Of a stretch of DNA of 64,000 bases, positions 42,701-52,820 are shown in pieces. The notes under the pieces were generated by a model. That model saw only the letters and a program-made list of their open reading frames with translations, had not been told where the DNA came from and did no database searches. The translations under genes and the position numbers were made by a program. The stretch is taken from contig CM029386.1 of NCBI GenBank assembly GCA_017165825.1, forward strand, positions 1,863,491-1,927,490. Direction: 5' to 3'. The stretch is from Hepsetus odoe (taxonomy: Eukaryota; Chordata; Actinopteri; Characiformes; Hepsetidae). Each line of letters opens with the position of its first letter. Position 1 is the stretch's first letter.

Positions 42701-45700
42701 CTGAAAAGATTCTCATACGTTCTTCCAATCATATCTTATGCACCGCATGACCTTTCTTCTTGTTTTCCTTTATATTCTGAAACATTCTCTTTTTAGTTTC
42801 TGTAAATATTAAACATGTTTATTTACATTATTACTAGTCATGTTCTTCGTGCTAAATGTACTGCTTCTTCTTGTTCAGTACAATTCATTGTACTGCTGAC
42901 TCCGTGTTTACCTACATATGACCAGTAAACTGAACTGAACTCCTAACTGAGACTTGATAGAAAGAGACATAAACCTGACCAGAGAGTCTCCAGTTTACAG
43001 TGTGAACTTTATGTTTATCTTCAGTGATGAAGAGACAGAATCCTCACCTGAGAGTCTCCAGTTTACAGTGTGAACTCTTCAGTCCAGCAGAGAGCAGCTC
43101 CACTCCTGAATCCTGCAGGTCATTGTTACTGAGGTCCAGATCTTTCAGGGAGGACATTTTTGTTTGTAGAGCTGATATGAGAGACCTGCAGGACTCCACA
43201 GAGAAATTACACAAGGCCAACCTGCAAAAGGGAAACAGAAATACATTCAGACTGAAGGTGAAAGTGACCTTTTATATGCTGTTACTATGTCATTTCTCTT
43301 GGTAACAGATTTCGGCCAGAGACTGTGGAATAAACATTTACCAGATCCCTCTTTCAGTCTTTCCTTGTGTGTGTAAGTAGTTTTACAATAATAAAAGAAA
43401 TTAGTTCAGATGTTGTGTTTCTGACCTGAGAATCTCCAGTTTACAGTGTGGAGCCTTCAGTCCAGTAGAGAGTGCGTCCATTCCTGAGTCCTGCAGGTTG
43501 TTCTCACTGAGATCCAGTTCTTTCAGGGACAAGGCCTCATTTTGTAAAGCTGATCCCAGATATCTACACGTCTTTTTCCCAAGATTACACAAAGCTAATC
43601 TGCAGATGAGAACAAATCAAACACAGACAGGTTCAGTAGAAGAGCTGAGAACAATCACCCAGATAATACCTGCTGGATAGGGTTCAGTAATGAAAAGGGA
43701 AAAAGATCTACTACAGTCAACAGTGTGCAGCTATATGATCAGTGGAGCTGATCAGATTCAACAACTGGTGTAAACACAAGTGGATAAAGTTCATTGTAAT
43801 GAGATACACTTCTGAGTTCTGTTGAAATTATAAAGCTTCATTTTAATCAGTAATTTAAAAAAAGTGAAAAGGCTGCTTCATGTACTATTTAAACAAGCCA
43901 GACACAGATACAGAAAAGGCAGAGACAGAGTATAAAAAGTTATTCCTAAGATTTGTTTCATAGACATCTCTTTGTTAATCATTTAGAGCGATAATGAGAT
44001 AAAAGGCTGTGATTTCAAACAGGTGATTAGAATCTTCAGTTGGTACAAAAGCCGTCTGGATCGTATACATGTGTGTTACCCAGAACAATTGGATGATGAT
44101 GCTCTTTGTGTTATTTTGTTACAGTCTTCTTGCAAACCACTATTGATGAAGACACTATTCTTGGTTGGGCATATGGTTGATCAGAGCTTCTGTCACCGCT
44201 GACCTGACATTCTGTTGCAGCCATACAACCAGAGTTAGCAGAGTGGACAGATGAAGACCAGCTACTTCACAGCTTTTATGTTACAGCACATAAAGGTATT
44301 TTCACACACTCTCTCACTCCTGAATGCACTTGTCACTTTTACAGATTATTATTTTCTATATTACATATTTGATAAATATTTTATACATTAATACTTTATA
44401 CTCTCAGGGGAAGAGGGTGTCAGATGGGGTGAAGAGTTTGAAGCTGGAAGTTGAAGGTATCATGTTGTTAGTCCTTATGCCCCACAAGTTGGTTGTGAGA
44501 TGGAGGAGAAAGAAGTTTTCTGGAGTTAACTGAAGTGACAGAGAGTGTACCCAGGCAAGAGAGAGTGGTGATTGGTGCAGAATTTAATGGACATGTTGGT
44601 GAAGGGAACAGAGGTGATGAGGAGGTGATGGATAGGCATGGTGTCTAGGAGAGGAATGCTGAAGGTAAGATGGTTGTAGATTTTGCCAAAAGGATGGGAA
44701 TGGCTGTAATTAATACTTATTTTAAGAAGAGGGAGGAGCACAGGGTGACATATAAGAGTGCATGAAGATGCTCACAGGTGCATTATATTCTTTGCAGCAG
44801 GGTCAGTTTGAGGGAGATTTGAGGCTACAAAGCAGTGACAGGGGAGAGTGTAGCTAAACAGCATAGGATGGTGATCTGTAGTATGACCTTGGTGGGCAAG
44901 GAGAGGAGGGAAGTGAGGGCAGAGTTGGTAGAAGGTGGAATTTAGGCAGGAGTCAACATGGGCACTGGGAGGTGTTGAAGAGCTGCCGGATTGGTGGGAA
45001 ACTACTGCAGAAGTGGTGAGGCAGACGGCTAGAAAATTACTTGGTGTGACATCTGGAAGGAAGAAGGAGGATTAGGAAACCTGGTGGCGGAACCCAGAAG
45101 TCCAGGAGTGTATACAGAGAAAAAAGCAAGTGGGATAGTCAAAGAGAAGAAGAAAGTAGACAGGTGTACAAGGAGATGAAGCGCAGAGCAAAGAAAACAG
45201 TGGCAAAGGCCAAAGATAAGGTGTTAGGTTGGACCTACAGAGAAGGTCAGAAGGAGTTGCATTGTGCCTTTGTGGACTTGGAGGAGTGGTTTTGTATGAG
45301 TAGTTCAGGATATGTATGAAGGTAGTGTAAAAGTGGTGAGATCTGCAGTAGGAGTGACAGATGCATTTAATATGGAGGTTGGATTACATCAAGGATCAGT
45401 GCAGAGCCCATTCCTGTTTGCAATAGTAATGGACAGGTTGACAGACGAGGTTAGACAGAATTCTCCGTGGACAATGATGTTTGCTGATGATATTGTGATC
45501 TGCAGTGAGAGTAGGGAGCAGCTTGAGAACAACCTGGAGAGATGAAGATATGCTCTAGAGAGGAGAAGAATGAAAGTGAGTACGTCAAAGACAGTATAAA
45601 TGAATGTGAATAAAGATCAAGGTTAGTAGCATGGTTAGGATGCATGGAGTAGAGGTAAGAAAGATGGTGGAATTTAAATACTTATATAAGGATCAACAGT

Positions 45701-48700
45701 TGGTTTGGACATGTCCAGAGGAGAGATGAGGAGTATATCAGGAGAGGATGTTGAAGATGGAGCTGCTAAGAAAGAGGAAAAGAGGAAGACCAAAGAGGAG
45801 GTATATGGACATGGAGAGAGAGGACATGCAGATGTTATTTTTGAAGGAGGAAGATGCAGAGGACAGGGAAAAAATGGATATAGATGATCCACTGTGGCAA
45901 CCCCTTAACAGGAGCAGCCGAAAGAAAAATGAGAAAGAAGAAGACTCTCACACTCTGTCAAGTTTAGGAAAGTATTCTGCGTAAATTAAGAGCAGTGATG
46001 CTGTAAGGAGTCTCTCCCTCCAGCCACCAGTAGGAGCCTGACCGCTTTAGTGAGAGCAGGAAGTGAATCACTGTAATGAGGAAGCAGTCCCTGCAGTGGT
46101 CAGTCCCCTTTATAAAAGATAAAGACCTGCATAGTCCTTTCTGGATCATTTCATGACTGTGGTTGGTAAATTGGTAAAGCAACTTGAGCTCACTCTCTCT
46201 TACTCTCTCTCTTTCTCTCATGTGTTCTAAAAGCTGAATTTACAGGTTCTGCTTGTTCAACACATTTCTTTGTACTGTTGACTCTGTGTTTAACTACATA
46301 TGACCAGTCAACTGAAATGAAGTCCTGACTGAGACTTGATAGAACGTGACAGAAGCTTGACCTGAGTGTCTCCAGTTTACAGTGTGAACTCTTCAGTCCA
46401 GCAGAGAGCAGCTCCACTCCTGAATCCTGCAGGTCATTGTTTCTGAGGTCCAGATCTTTCAGGGAGTTTTCTGATTGTAGAACTGACTGCAGGGTTTGAC
46501 AGGACTGTTTACTGAGTTTACAAACAGTGAGCCTGTAAAAGAAGAGTAAATACAATACTTCATACAGAAGATCAGATAGAAATATGCAAATAACATTTAT
46601 ATATATCCATAGTCCTAGCATAAAACTGAGGAACATCACTGTGTTGTAAATCTGACCTGAGAGTCTCCAGTTTACAACGTGAACTCTTCAGTCCAGCAGA
46701 GAGCAGCTCCACTCCTGAATCCTGCAGGTCATTGTTACTGAGGTCCAGATCTTTCAGGGAGTTTTCTGATTGTAAAACTGACTGCAGGGTTTGACAGGAC
46801 TGTTTACTGAGTTTACACACAGTGAGCCTGTAAAAGAAGAGTAAATACAACACTTCATACAGAAGATCAGACAGAAATACAAAAATAACATTTACATATT
46901 TCATAGTTCTAGCATAAAACTGAAGAACATCACTGTGTGTTGTAAACCTGACCTGAGAGTCTCCAGTTTACAGTATGAACTCTTCAGTCCAGCAGAGAGC
47001 AGCTCCACTCCTGAATCCTGCAGGTCATTGTTACTGAGGTCCAGATCTTTCAGGGGTGAATGTGAACTGAGCACTGATGCCAGTGCTTCACATACATTCT
47101 GACTGAGCTTACAATGATCCAACCTTGAAATCAATATTTTAATTAACCATTAGACAGATTACTACCTTTTGCCTTCTAACCAGCATGAATTCTTCTAGGT
47201 ACACTTGCACAAAGTCAGGGATTTTGTAGGATTATAGTCGGTGTCTGATCAACCAATTTTACCAAACAGGTGCTGATGATCATCAATGTCCCACGTAGGT
47301 TGAAACACAGTCATGTTTGGAACAACCTACCAGCTGAGTTCCTTCAAAAACTGTGTGCAAGTGTACCTAGAAGAAATGATGCTGTTTTGAAGGCAAAGGG
47401 TGGTCACACCAGATATTGATTTGATTTAGATTCTCTTTTGTTCATTCACTGCATTTTGTTGATTGAAGAAAATAAATGATTAACACTTCCATTTTTGAAA
47501 GCATTCTTTTACAGCATTTTTTCACACCTGTCTAAAACGTTTCACCAAAACAGCTTTGATTCATTAAGGCTTACAATATTAAACTACTCAGAGTTTCCAT
47601 ACTGACCCCTCTCCACCACTGAAAGTACCTCCAGGGGGCATATAATCATCATACCTGAACCATGGAGTGATGTAAGAAACGGCCTTTTCTGAGGAATCAT
47701 GTTTTTTTAAATCATGTGGATGACTAGGTGTGTTTGGTTCATTTGGGGAAGACATAACCAGGGTGCACTATTGGAAGAACACAAATCAGCAAAGGCATTG
47801 CAAGGTCCTGGACTGCTGGGAACCCTTGTGTACTGGTATTCATGCAGATTTTACTTTGACATGTAACCCCTACGTAAACACCAAAAAAACTTGTTGTTGG
47901 AGGAACATGACAAAAGTGTGGACCTTTCCTCCAAATTCCCCAGATCTCAGTCAGATTAAGTATTTGTGGGATGTGCTGAACAAACTACTCCAATAATTGG
48001 AGGCCTCACCTTCCCATGTGGAGCAATGAATAGATGTGCTGCTTGGTGCTTGATACCAGATTTGTGAAGCGCATACCTTCTTGTGGAATCCACACCTTGC
48101 TGCTCAGACCAAGGAGGTATCTAGTAGGGTTTTATGCTTTAAAGTCTATTTGTTTACTGGTAGGATGTATAAAGAAGCCGTTTTTAATATGTATGCTTAG
48201 GTCTTTACAGTATGAGCTCTCCTGAAGTCGAGTTGATTAACAATATTGTGTATTGTGAAGATTGTGCCTGCTTTACACTGAGCAAAGGCATATATTCAGA
48301 AAAACATTTTGCTGCTCCCATAAGCTGAATCGCATAAAAGTTCACTGCTGCTTCAACATTTTCAACCTTTTAAAACTCTCCAGATTTTTTCATTTATGTT
48401 ACCTAAAACTAAATCAGGTCAAGATAATCAACTTGAGGAAGGCCCAGAACATGTCACATCCACTAGATTCATAAATCCAGTTCTTATTCTGTCTGGTCTT
48501 CTGTAATGACTGTATGGCAGTATGTAGGTGTTTGTCAAAGAACTGAACTGCATAAAAAACAAATCTTAATCCAACCAAGATATATTTTATATCAGTAATA
48601 TAAGAAAATTGATGATAAGTTTTTGTGTTTTCTTTTTCAGCAACAACCACTTTATCCTCCCAAAACTTTTGCTTATTACTATCTCCACAAACAAAAAAAA

Positions 48701-51700
48701 ATCATAATTGATTTCATTAATTAAAATGTCTGAAAAGTATTAATGGAGTGGTTAAGTTCATGTTTATCAACTTTATCAACACATTGACTGAATTTGACAA
48801 GAAATGCATTTTTACTGAAAATAATACTTACAGGGCACTTCTTGTGTTTTTCACCACAGGCAGGAGTCGAATCAATCCTTCTTCTGATGGTCTGTATTTC
48901 TTGAGCTCGAACATCTCTTGAGTCTCCTCTGACATCTGCAGCACAAACACCAGAGCTGACCACTGTGTAGATGAGAGATCCTGTGCTGCGAGATCTCCAG
49001 AGTTCAGGTAGTTCTGAATTTCACTTGTGAGAGAATTGTCTTTTATTTCACTCAGGCAGTGGAACAGATTCATGGTCTTTTCAGGGGATTTTTTCTTCTT
49101 GATCTCTCTCTTTATGTAGTCTACAGTGTCCTTGAGACTCTCTTCTTTGATTTCCATCTCTGGATGTAGGCTTTTGAGAAGCCTCTGATTAGACTCCAGA
49201 CAGAGCCCGAGTAGAAACCGGAGGAAAAGGTCCAGGTGTCCATTTTCACTCTTCATGGATTTTTTCACTGCTGTTTTGAGGAGATCATACAGTTTATGTT
49301 TAAACCTCCACTGTATTTCCTCCAGTTGATTCTGAAGGAGTGGGTTATGTCCATGGAGGAATTTGAGAAACACAAAAACAGCAGCAAGAAACTCCTGGAA
49401 ACTCAAATGCACAAAACTGAAGATCTTCTCATCCTTCTTAAAGATTTGTGTACACACTCCAGAGTACACTACTGCTTCTCTAACATCAATGCCACATTCT
49501 TTCAGATCATTCTCGTAAAATATCATCTGTCCTTTTTGTAAATGAAGAAAGGCTAACCGTCCCAGCTTCAGTATATCTTCTCCTTCTAGTGTGACATTCT
49601 CAGATGGTGAGACTGCACTTTCATTTGGCACTCTGCTGTATTTTTCTTTCTTTTGACTTTTGTGAAACAGCAGGAAACGTGTGTACATTTCTGTAATTGT
49701 TGTGGGAGCATTTTTCATGTCTTTCTCACTTTTTAAGATGTCCTGAAGCACAGAGGCTGAGTTGAAGCAGATGACAGGAATGTGACATAAGATGTGGAGA
49801 CTCCTTGCTGTTTTAATGTGTGAAATGATTCTGTCGGCTTGATCGGGATCTCTGATCCTCTTCCTGAAGTACTCCTCCTTCTGTTGGTCACTGAATCCAT
49901 GTATTTCTGTAACACGCTTAAAGTACTGGCATGGAATCTGATTGGCTGCTGCTGGTCGTGAGGTGACCCAGACCAGAGCAGAAGGAAGCAGCTCTCCCTT
50001 GATGAGGCTTGTTATCAGTTTATCAGGAGTGGTCTTCTTCGTTACACTGCATACTTTCTTTGTGTAAAAATCCAGAAGTAGTTTACTTTCATCCAGTCCG
50101 TCTAATATAAAAACCATCTTACACTTTTCAGTCCAGATATTTTCATTTTTGATTTCACAATGGAAGTATTGCACAAGTTCCTGGAGGCTGTATTTTTCTC
50201 CTTTGATGGCGTTAAGCTCCCGGAAGGGAAGGAACAACATGAAGTCTATATCCTGGTTGCATTTGTCCTCAGCCCAGTCCAGAATGACTTTGTGTACAGA
50301 GACTGTTTTTCCCACTCCAGCGATTCCTAATGTAAGGACTTTTGTACCGAGCTCATTTTGACCAGACTGTGCTTTAAAAATGTCACTGATTTTGATTGTT
50401 TCTTTCTCTGCTTTGGGATGAAAGGCCTCTATCTGTCTCACTTCATGTTCAGTGGTCACTCCTCCTGTGTAGCCTTCAATCACAGAGACATCCGTGTAAA
50501 CATCTTCCAAATACGTGTGATGACCCTCCATTGAAGTCCCCTCAAATATATTTGAAAATTTTTCTTTCATCTTAGCTTTGAAATCAAATGATTGTTCTAC
50601 TGCTGGAAAATAAGAGCAGAAAACATGTACATGGTTCTGTGACATGAGATATTTAGAGAGATACGAAGAGTGGAAAACCTGAAATTCATTTACCACTACT
50701 GTCTATATTAACGTTATCCAGAGAGAATAAATTAAGATCAGGACACCCCTGGGAATGTTGAATGTTGTTGGATTTGGTAGATAATGTTACTGATGCAGAG
50801 AAGGTGGACTTCATTGTTTAGATGATTAATTTCTATCTCTTGTGTAAATCTGAACTATTGTTTACAGATTTGTCAGTTACACCTCTCTGGTCTGAAATTG
50901 TAACATTATCTCTTTGAGTAATTCATAAATGAGGGTCTGTATTAACTTTTATATACATTTTATATACATTTTATATACATTGATTACTGGATCTGATTCA
51001 TATTTACAGTGAAGTATAAGATTATCAAATGATTTTACCTGTAGTGAGAGCTGCAGCTGAGCCTTCTGAGGAGGCTCCTACACTCATTCCATGTCCCTCT
51101 TCATGTTTGTCTCTACCTGAGAAAGTGACTAGCAGTAATAAGTCTATCAGAAAACTGCACCAGAACACTAAAGCTGTCCCCATAAAAATCAGGGTTCATT
51201 AGATTAATTCCATTACAAAGCTCTCTTCTATATAAAATGTATAACGGGGTGAACAGCAGCACTACTGTGTGAATTACTCTGTGCAGCAGATACTAACATG
51301 CCACTCCGGTCCCAGTGTGAATGTGCTTTCAATAATTCACCATCTAAATGGTACCTGCTCACTGGTGGTCCTGTGCAGCTCCTGTCCCCTGATGACTGTA
51401 GTTAAAGCTGAAAAAGGTGTAAACTGTATTTTCCACTAATGTAAGATTATTGGCAGGTTTGGTAAAGATGGAAAACCATCAAAATCATCTCTATGTGTTT
51501 AAAAGCTCAAATATAACCTTGTGTCACCTTCATGCCCATCGAGATTCTTATTACCAAAATATGGAGAATGTTCCTATTGATACTTTCATTTGATTAAGTA
51601 AAGTGTGAGGGTTTAGGAAGGCTTAGAAAAATGCCTGAGGAGTAGAGGATAAATGTACTGGTACTGATTTTCAAGAATAAGGATAATGCACAGAGCTAAA

Positions 51701-52811
51701 GTAATGGTTTTATGCCAAGAAAGAGCACTGTTTGAGCACAATGTTTGCTCTGAGGGTGTCAATAGAGACGTAGAGAGAAGGTCAGAAGGAAATGCATTGT
51801 ACCTTTGTGGACTTGGAGAAAGCATATGACAGGGTGCCTAGAGAGGAGTTGTGGTTTTGTATGAGGAAGTCAGGTGTTACAGAGAAGTATGTGAGTGTAG
51901 TTCAGGATATGTATGAGGGCAGTGTAAAAGTTGTGAGATCTGCAGTAGGAGTGATGGATGCATTTAAAGTAGAGGATGGATTACATCAAGGATCAGCATG
52001 TAGCCCATTCTTGTTTGCAATGGTAATGGAGAGCTTGACAGATGAGGTTAGACAGGAGTCTGATCTTATCTGCAAGAGATCCTGAAGAGAAAGAAACATG
52101 CTCTAGAGAGGAGTTGTAACTGCAGGAGTTGTAACCCAACCGGAACCACAGGCACGACAGACTGTGACAGGAGTGGAATGAAAGTGAGTACGTCAAAGAC
52201 AGAATAAATGAGTGTGAACGAAAGGGAGAAAAGTGGAGTGGTTAGGATGCTGGGAGTAGAGGTGACAAAGGTTGAGCAATTTAAATGCATAGGATCAGCA
52301 GCTCAGAGTAATAGCAAGTGTGAAAGAGAGCTCAAGAAAAGAGTGCAGGCAGGTTGTAAAACAAGAGTAAAAGGAAAGATTTACAGGACAGTAGACCAGC
52401 TATGTTGTATGGGTTGGAGATGCTGACACTGATTAAAAGACAGGAGGTGGAGCTGGAGGTGTCGGAGTTAAATATGCTATGTGACAAATGAGATTTTCAT
52501 TGGGTGTGAGTTAAACTGGTTATACACGGTGCCTTACCTTTTTCCAGTTCAGTTTTTAGATCTACAGCTAGTTGGTTCTGGTTAATCTCCTTCAGGATGA
52601 TCTGTGTGATCTCTACAGCTTGATCTTTTCCATATCTTTGCACAATTTGATCAACAATGTGATGATGTCCTGCCTTCTCTAATTTACTCCTCGGAATCCT
52701 CTTGAAACTTTCCACACCATTAGAGAGATGCCAAAGGAATAAATTCATGTCTTCTTCCAACAGGTCCTGAAGAGTCTTCAGTAAAACATCTTTAATGGTT
52801 TTGTTTGGCAT
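32614..52811 (-). CDS. NLR immune receptor, PYD-FISNA-NACHT-LRR-B30.2 (fish NLRC3-like, NLR-C type), 14 coding exons
   Basis: Predicted cytosolic pattern-recognition receptor of the expanded fish NLR-C group. Joining the coding exons listed below gives 4266 nt, exactly 1421 codons plus stop, with every junction in phase and every border GT/AG. Approximate protein layout: PYD 1-90, short spacer 92-117, FISNA 118-195, NACHT 206-375 with Walker A G-I-A-G-V-G-K-T (210-217) and Walker B V-F-I-L-D-G-L-D-E (281-289), winged-helix/HD2 region to about 707, nine LRR exons 708-1226, linker, B30.2 1242-1421. The intact catalytic motifs and the absence of any stop argue for a working gene. By family knowledge PYD recruits ASC-type adaptors; the ligand is unknown. 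Introns hold LINE, SINE and Tc1-like debris. NLRC3-like is a label of convenience: with PYD and B30.2 it is architecturally nearer an NLRP-type receptor. Confidence 0.93.
33192..33239. repeat. (GT)n microsatellite upstream of the B30.2 acceptor
   Basis: 48 bp of GT. In gene sense it is (AC)n, complementary to the (GT)n read from 32608-32542 on the other side of the exon. Confidence 0.95.
33240..35922 (-). other. NLR intron (linker to B30.2)
   Basis: Contains a family 1A SINE tail scrap (34446-34572). GCAACACATTCCAGAAAAGT (about 34687) and GGGACAGTTTGGACA (34350) look like ends of a fish DNA transposon, but no transposase is seen. (GT)n lies at 35883-35909. The same intron is only 105 bp in the left copy, so about 2.6 kb was inserted here or lost there. 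Confidence 0.55.
35923..35969 (-). CDS. NLR linker exon, 47 nt
   Basis: The acceptor CACTTAG and donor GTAAGT flank codons for M-E-H-G-G-E-I-R-I-K-M-G-L-K-K, phase 2 in and 1 out. The tyrosine codon completed at the B30.2 junction matches the usual fish NLR join. An identical-length exon is in the left copy. Confidence 0.9.
36390..36485. repeat. Short version of the 40-bp minisatellite
   Basis: About two units (TTTTACTGTACTACACCATA, GTACTGTTACTGTACCACA) in the intron homologous to the one carrying the large array at 1730-2165. Confidence 0.75.
36544..36717 (-). CDS. NLR LRR exon 9 (terminal type), 174 nt
   Basis: The acceptor CTCTCCAG after (GA)n and donor GTATGG border two LRRs, L-K-E-L-D-L-S-Y-N-H-P-G-E-S-G-V-K-L-L. 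CTCACTCAG is duplicated just before the donor (S-L-S-S-L), a 9-bp gain compared with the left copy. Confidence 0.92.
36721..36756. repeat. (GA)n tract forming the polypyrimidine tract of LRR exon 9
   Basis: In gene sense it is (TC)n directly before the acceptor, so array length may influence splicing of this exon. Confidence 0.85.
36813..37028 (+). mobile_element. SINE family 1 tail B, damaged
   Basis: GGGGCAGCGGTGGCCTAGTG head, then many small deletions, CTGGTGACCTGTCCAGGGTG and CAAGTGGCAGAAAATGACTG at the end. Confidence 0.85.
37325..37495 (-). CDS. NLR LRR exon 8, 171 nt
   Basis: Acceptor TTGCCAG, donor GTGAGG; codes L-S-L-C-N-L-G-V-K-T-C then L-K-D-L-D-L-S-N-N-D-L-Q-D-S-G-V-E. Phase 2 to 2; open throughout. 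Confidence 0.92.
37496..38220 (-). other. NLR intron
   Basis: No repeat or gene recognised. Confidence 0.5.
38221..38359 (-). repeat. Two extra copies of an LRR exon tail plus donor
   Basis: The 3' end of an LRR exon with its CTCACCTGAGAGTCTCC donor region is repeated twice at about 65-bp spacing, directly downstream (in gene sense) of the complete exon 38360-38533. A similar copy lies at about 42975-43047 beside exon 43048-43221. Confidence 0.85.
38360..38533 (-). CDS. NLR LRR exon 7, 174 nt
   Basis: Acceptor TCTGCAG, donor GTGACT (weaker than the GTGAGG of its sister). Nearly identical to LRR exon 5 at 43048-43221. Phase 2 to 2, no stop. Confidence 0.92.
38700..39660 (-). mobile_element. 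L2-clade LINE 3' fragment in an NLR intron
   Basis: Minus-strand frames show L-H-T-A-K-T-N-L-I-L-I-G-S-K and V-H-N-L-G-V-I-F-D-S-T-L near 39400-39560, then F-R-V-A-A-P-K-L-W-N-S-F near 38990, the typical order of the L2 RT C-terminus. Many stops; dead. Confidence 0.82.
39661..40575 (-). other. NLR intron
   Basis: No element recognised; small frames such as 40134-40334 have no support. Confidence 0.5.
40576..40749 (-). CDS. NLR LRR exon 6, 174 nt
   Basis: Acceptor ATCTGCAG, donor GTCAGA; codes L-A-L-C-N-L-G-K-K-T-C. Near twin of LRR exon 4 at 43426-43599, including about 80 bp of upstream intron. Confidence 0.92.
40860..42480 (+). mobile_element. Tx1/L1-type LINE ORF2 C-terminal fragment
   Basis: The plus strand in broken frames shows K-Y-F-G-E-H-L-G, K-N-W-D-G-L-V-D-A-V-Q-G-R-L, then M-S-Y-R-G-Q-I-L-V-L-N-N-L-V-A. 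Downstream come K-P-V-W-G-A-L-Y and A-I-Y-V-S-Q-Q-S, a layout I know from fish Tx1-type L1 elements. It is antisense to the NLR gene and lies between the two duplicated exon blocks. Confidence 0.75.
42481..43047 (-). other. NLR intron with a duplicated exon-tail scrap
   Basis: The part at 42880-42970 resembles the intron beside LRR exon 3 (46250-46360), showing shared descent. 42975-43020 repeats an LRR exon tail but its donor is altered (ACCAGAGAG instead of ACCTGAGAG). Confidence 0.65.
43048..43221 (-). CDS. NLR LRR exon 5, 174 nt
   Basis: Acceptor CTTTTGCAG, donor GTGAGG; codes L-A-L-C-N-F-S-V-E-S-C then S-L-K-D-L-D-L-S-N-N-D-L. Phase 2 to 2. Confidence 0.93.
43426..43599 (-). CDS. NLR LRR exon 4, 174 nt
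   Basis: Acceptor ATCTGCAG, donor GTCAGA; codes L-A-L-C-N-L-G-K-K-T-C-R-Y-L-G-S-A-L then L-K-E-L-D-L-S-E-N-N-L. Phase 2 to 2. Confidence 0.93.
43690..44399 (-). other. NLR intron
   Basis: Nothing recognised. Confidence 0.5.
44400..45960 (+). mobile_element. LINE family A, internally deleted copy with 3' end
   Basis: An endonuclease scrap (G-A-E-F-N-G-H-V-G-E region near 44570) is followed by RT with G-L-H-Q-G-S and W-T-M-M-F-A-D-D-I-V-I-C-S-E-S (about 45465-45510), then the C-terminal region. The 3' end reads CAACCCCTTAACAGGAGCAG and AAGAAGAAG. Frames are broken. It is antisense to the NLR gene. Confidence 0.85.
46362..46532 (-). CDS. NLR LRR exon 3, 171 nt
   Basis: Acceptor TTTACAG, donor GTCAAG. 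Differs from exon 2 by only two predicted residues (N-for-S-type change L-R-N-N versus L-S-N-N, and S-S-H-C versus S-S-R-C). Phase 2 to 2. Confidence 0.93.
46657..46827 (-). CDS. NLR LRR exon 2, 171 nt
   Basis: Acceptor TTTACAG, donor GTCAGA; codes L-T-V-C-K-L-S-K-Q-S-C-Q-T-L-Q then L-K-D-L-D-L-S-N-N-D-L-Q. Phase 2 to 2. Confidence 0.93.
46953..47123 (-). CDS. NLR LRR exon 1, 171 nt
   Basis: Acceptor TTTCAAG, donor GTCAGG; codes L-D-H-C-K-L-S-Q-N-V-C-E-A-L-A-S. Its second half is like exons 2 and 3, its first half differs. It joins the NACHT exon in phase 2 (leucine codon completed). Confidence 0.93.
47165..47550. mobile_element. Tc1-like 3' end remnant
   Basis: GAAGGCAAAGGGTGGTCACA, CCAGATATTGATTTGATTTA and TTCACACCTGTCTAAAACGT are the common 3' tail of a fish Tc1-like family; the transposase is missing. 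Confidence 0.6.
47551..48831 (-). other. NLR intron, partly repeat-like
   Basis: 47730-48120 reads on the plus strand like degraded repeat coding sequence (frames with many stops) that I cannot name. The rest is AT-rich. Confidence 0.4.
48832..50602 (-). CDS. NLR exon: FISNA, NACHT and helical domains, 1771 nt
   Basis: The acceptor TTTTCCAG and donor GTAAGT border one open exon of 590 codons. The FISNA region (E-D-V-Y-T-D-V-S-V-I-E-G, then H-E-V-R-Q-I-E) precedes NACHT, the ATPase that drives oligomerisation. Walker A G-I-A-G-V-G-K-T and Walker B L-D-G-L-D-E are intact, as is W-V-T-S-R-P (sensor 1 region). Downstream, F-V-H-L-S-F-Q-E-F-L-A-A-V marks the winged-helix end and L-L-P-V-V-K the last helix. 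Exit phase 2 fits LRR exon 1. FISNA is the fish-specific NACHT-associated domain, which strongly supports a teleost origin. Confidence 0.96.
51039..51116 (-). CDS. NLR short spacer exon, 78 nt
   Basis: The acceptor TTCTCAG and donor GTAAAA flank 26 codons, G-R-D-K-H-E-E-G-H-G-M-S-V-G-A-S-S-E-G-S, phase 1 to 1. Without it the PYD and NACHT exons would still join in frame, so it could be skipped. Confidence 0.88.
51117..51734 (-). other. NLR intron
   Basis: Nothing recognised. Confidence 0.5.
51735..52508 (+). mobile_element. LINE family A fragment
   Basis: The plus strand shows C-T-F-V-D-L-E-K-A-Y-D-R-V-P-R-E-E-L-W and V-G-V-M-D-A-F-K-V-E-D-G-L-H-Q-G-S, then E-Q-F-K-C-I-G-S; the F-A-D-D box is deleted. 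It lies in the NLR intron, antisense, ending 30 bp from the PYD donor. Confidence 0.85.
52538..52811 (-). CDS. NLR first coding exon: PYRIN domain
   Basis: ATG at 52811, donor GTAAGG after 274 nt (91 codons + 1). The translation has the PYD six-helix pattern: L-L-K-T-L-Q-D-L-L-E-E-D-M-N-L-F near the start, F-K-R-I-P-R-S-K-L-E-K-A in the middle, V-D-Q-I-V-Q-R-Y and I-N-Q-N-Q-L-A at the end. PYD is a death-fold domain that pairs with PYD of ASC to start inflammasome assembly. An acceptor GTGTTTAG places the exon start at 52820, nine bases before the ATG, so a separate leader exon must exist. Confidence 0.93.
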
Positions 52812-52820
52812 TTTGCAACA

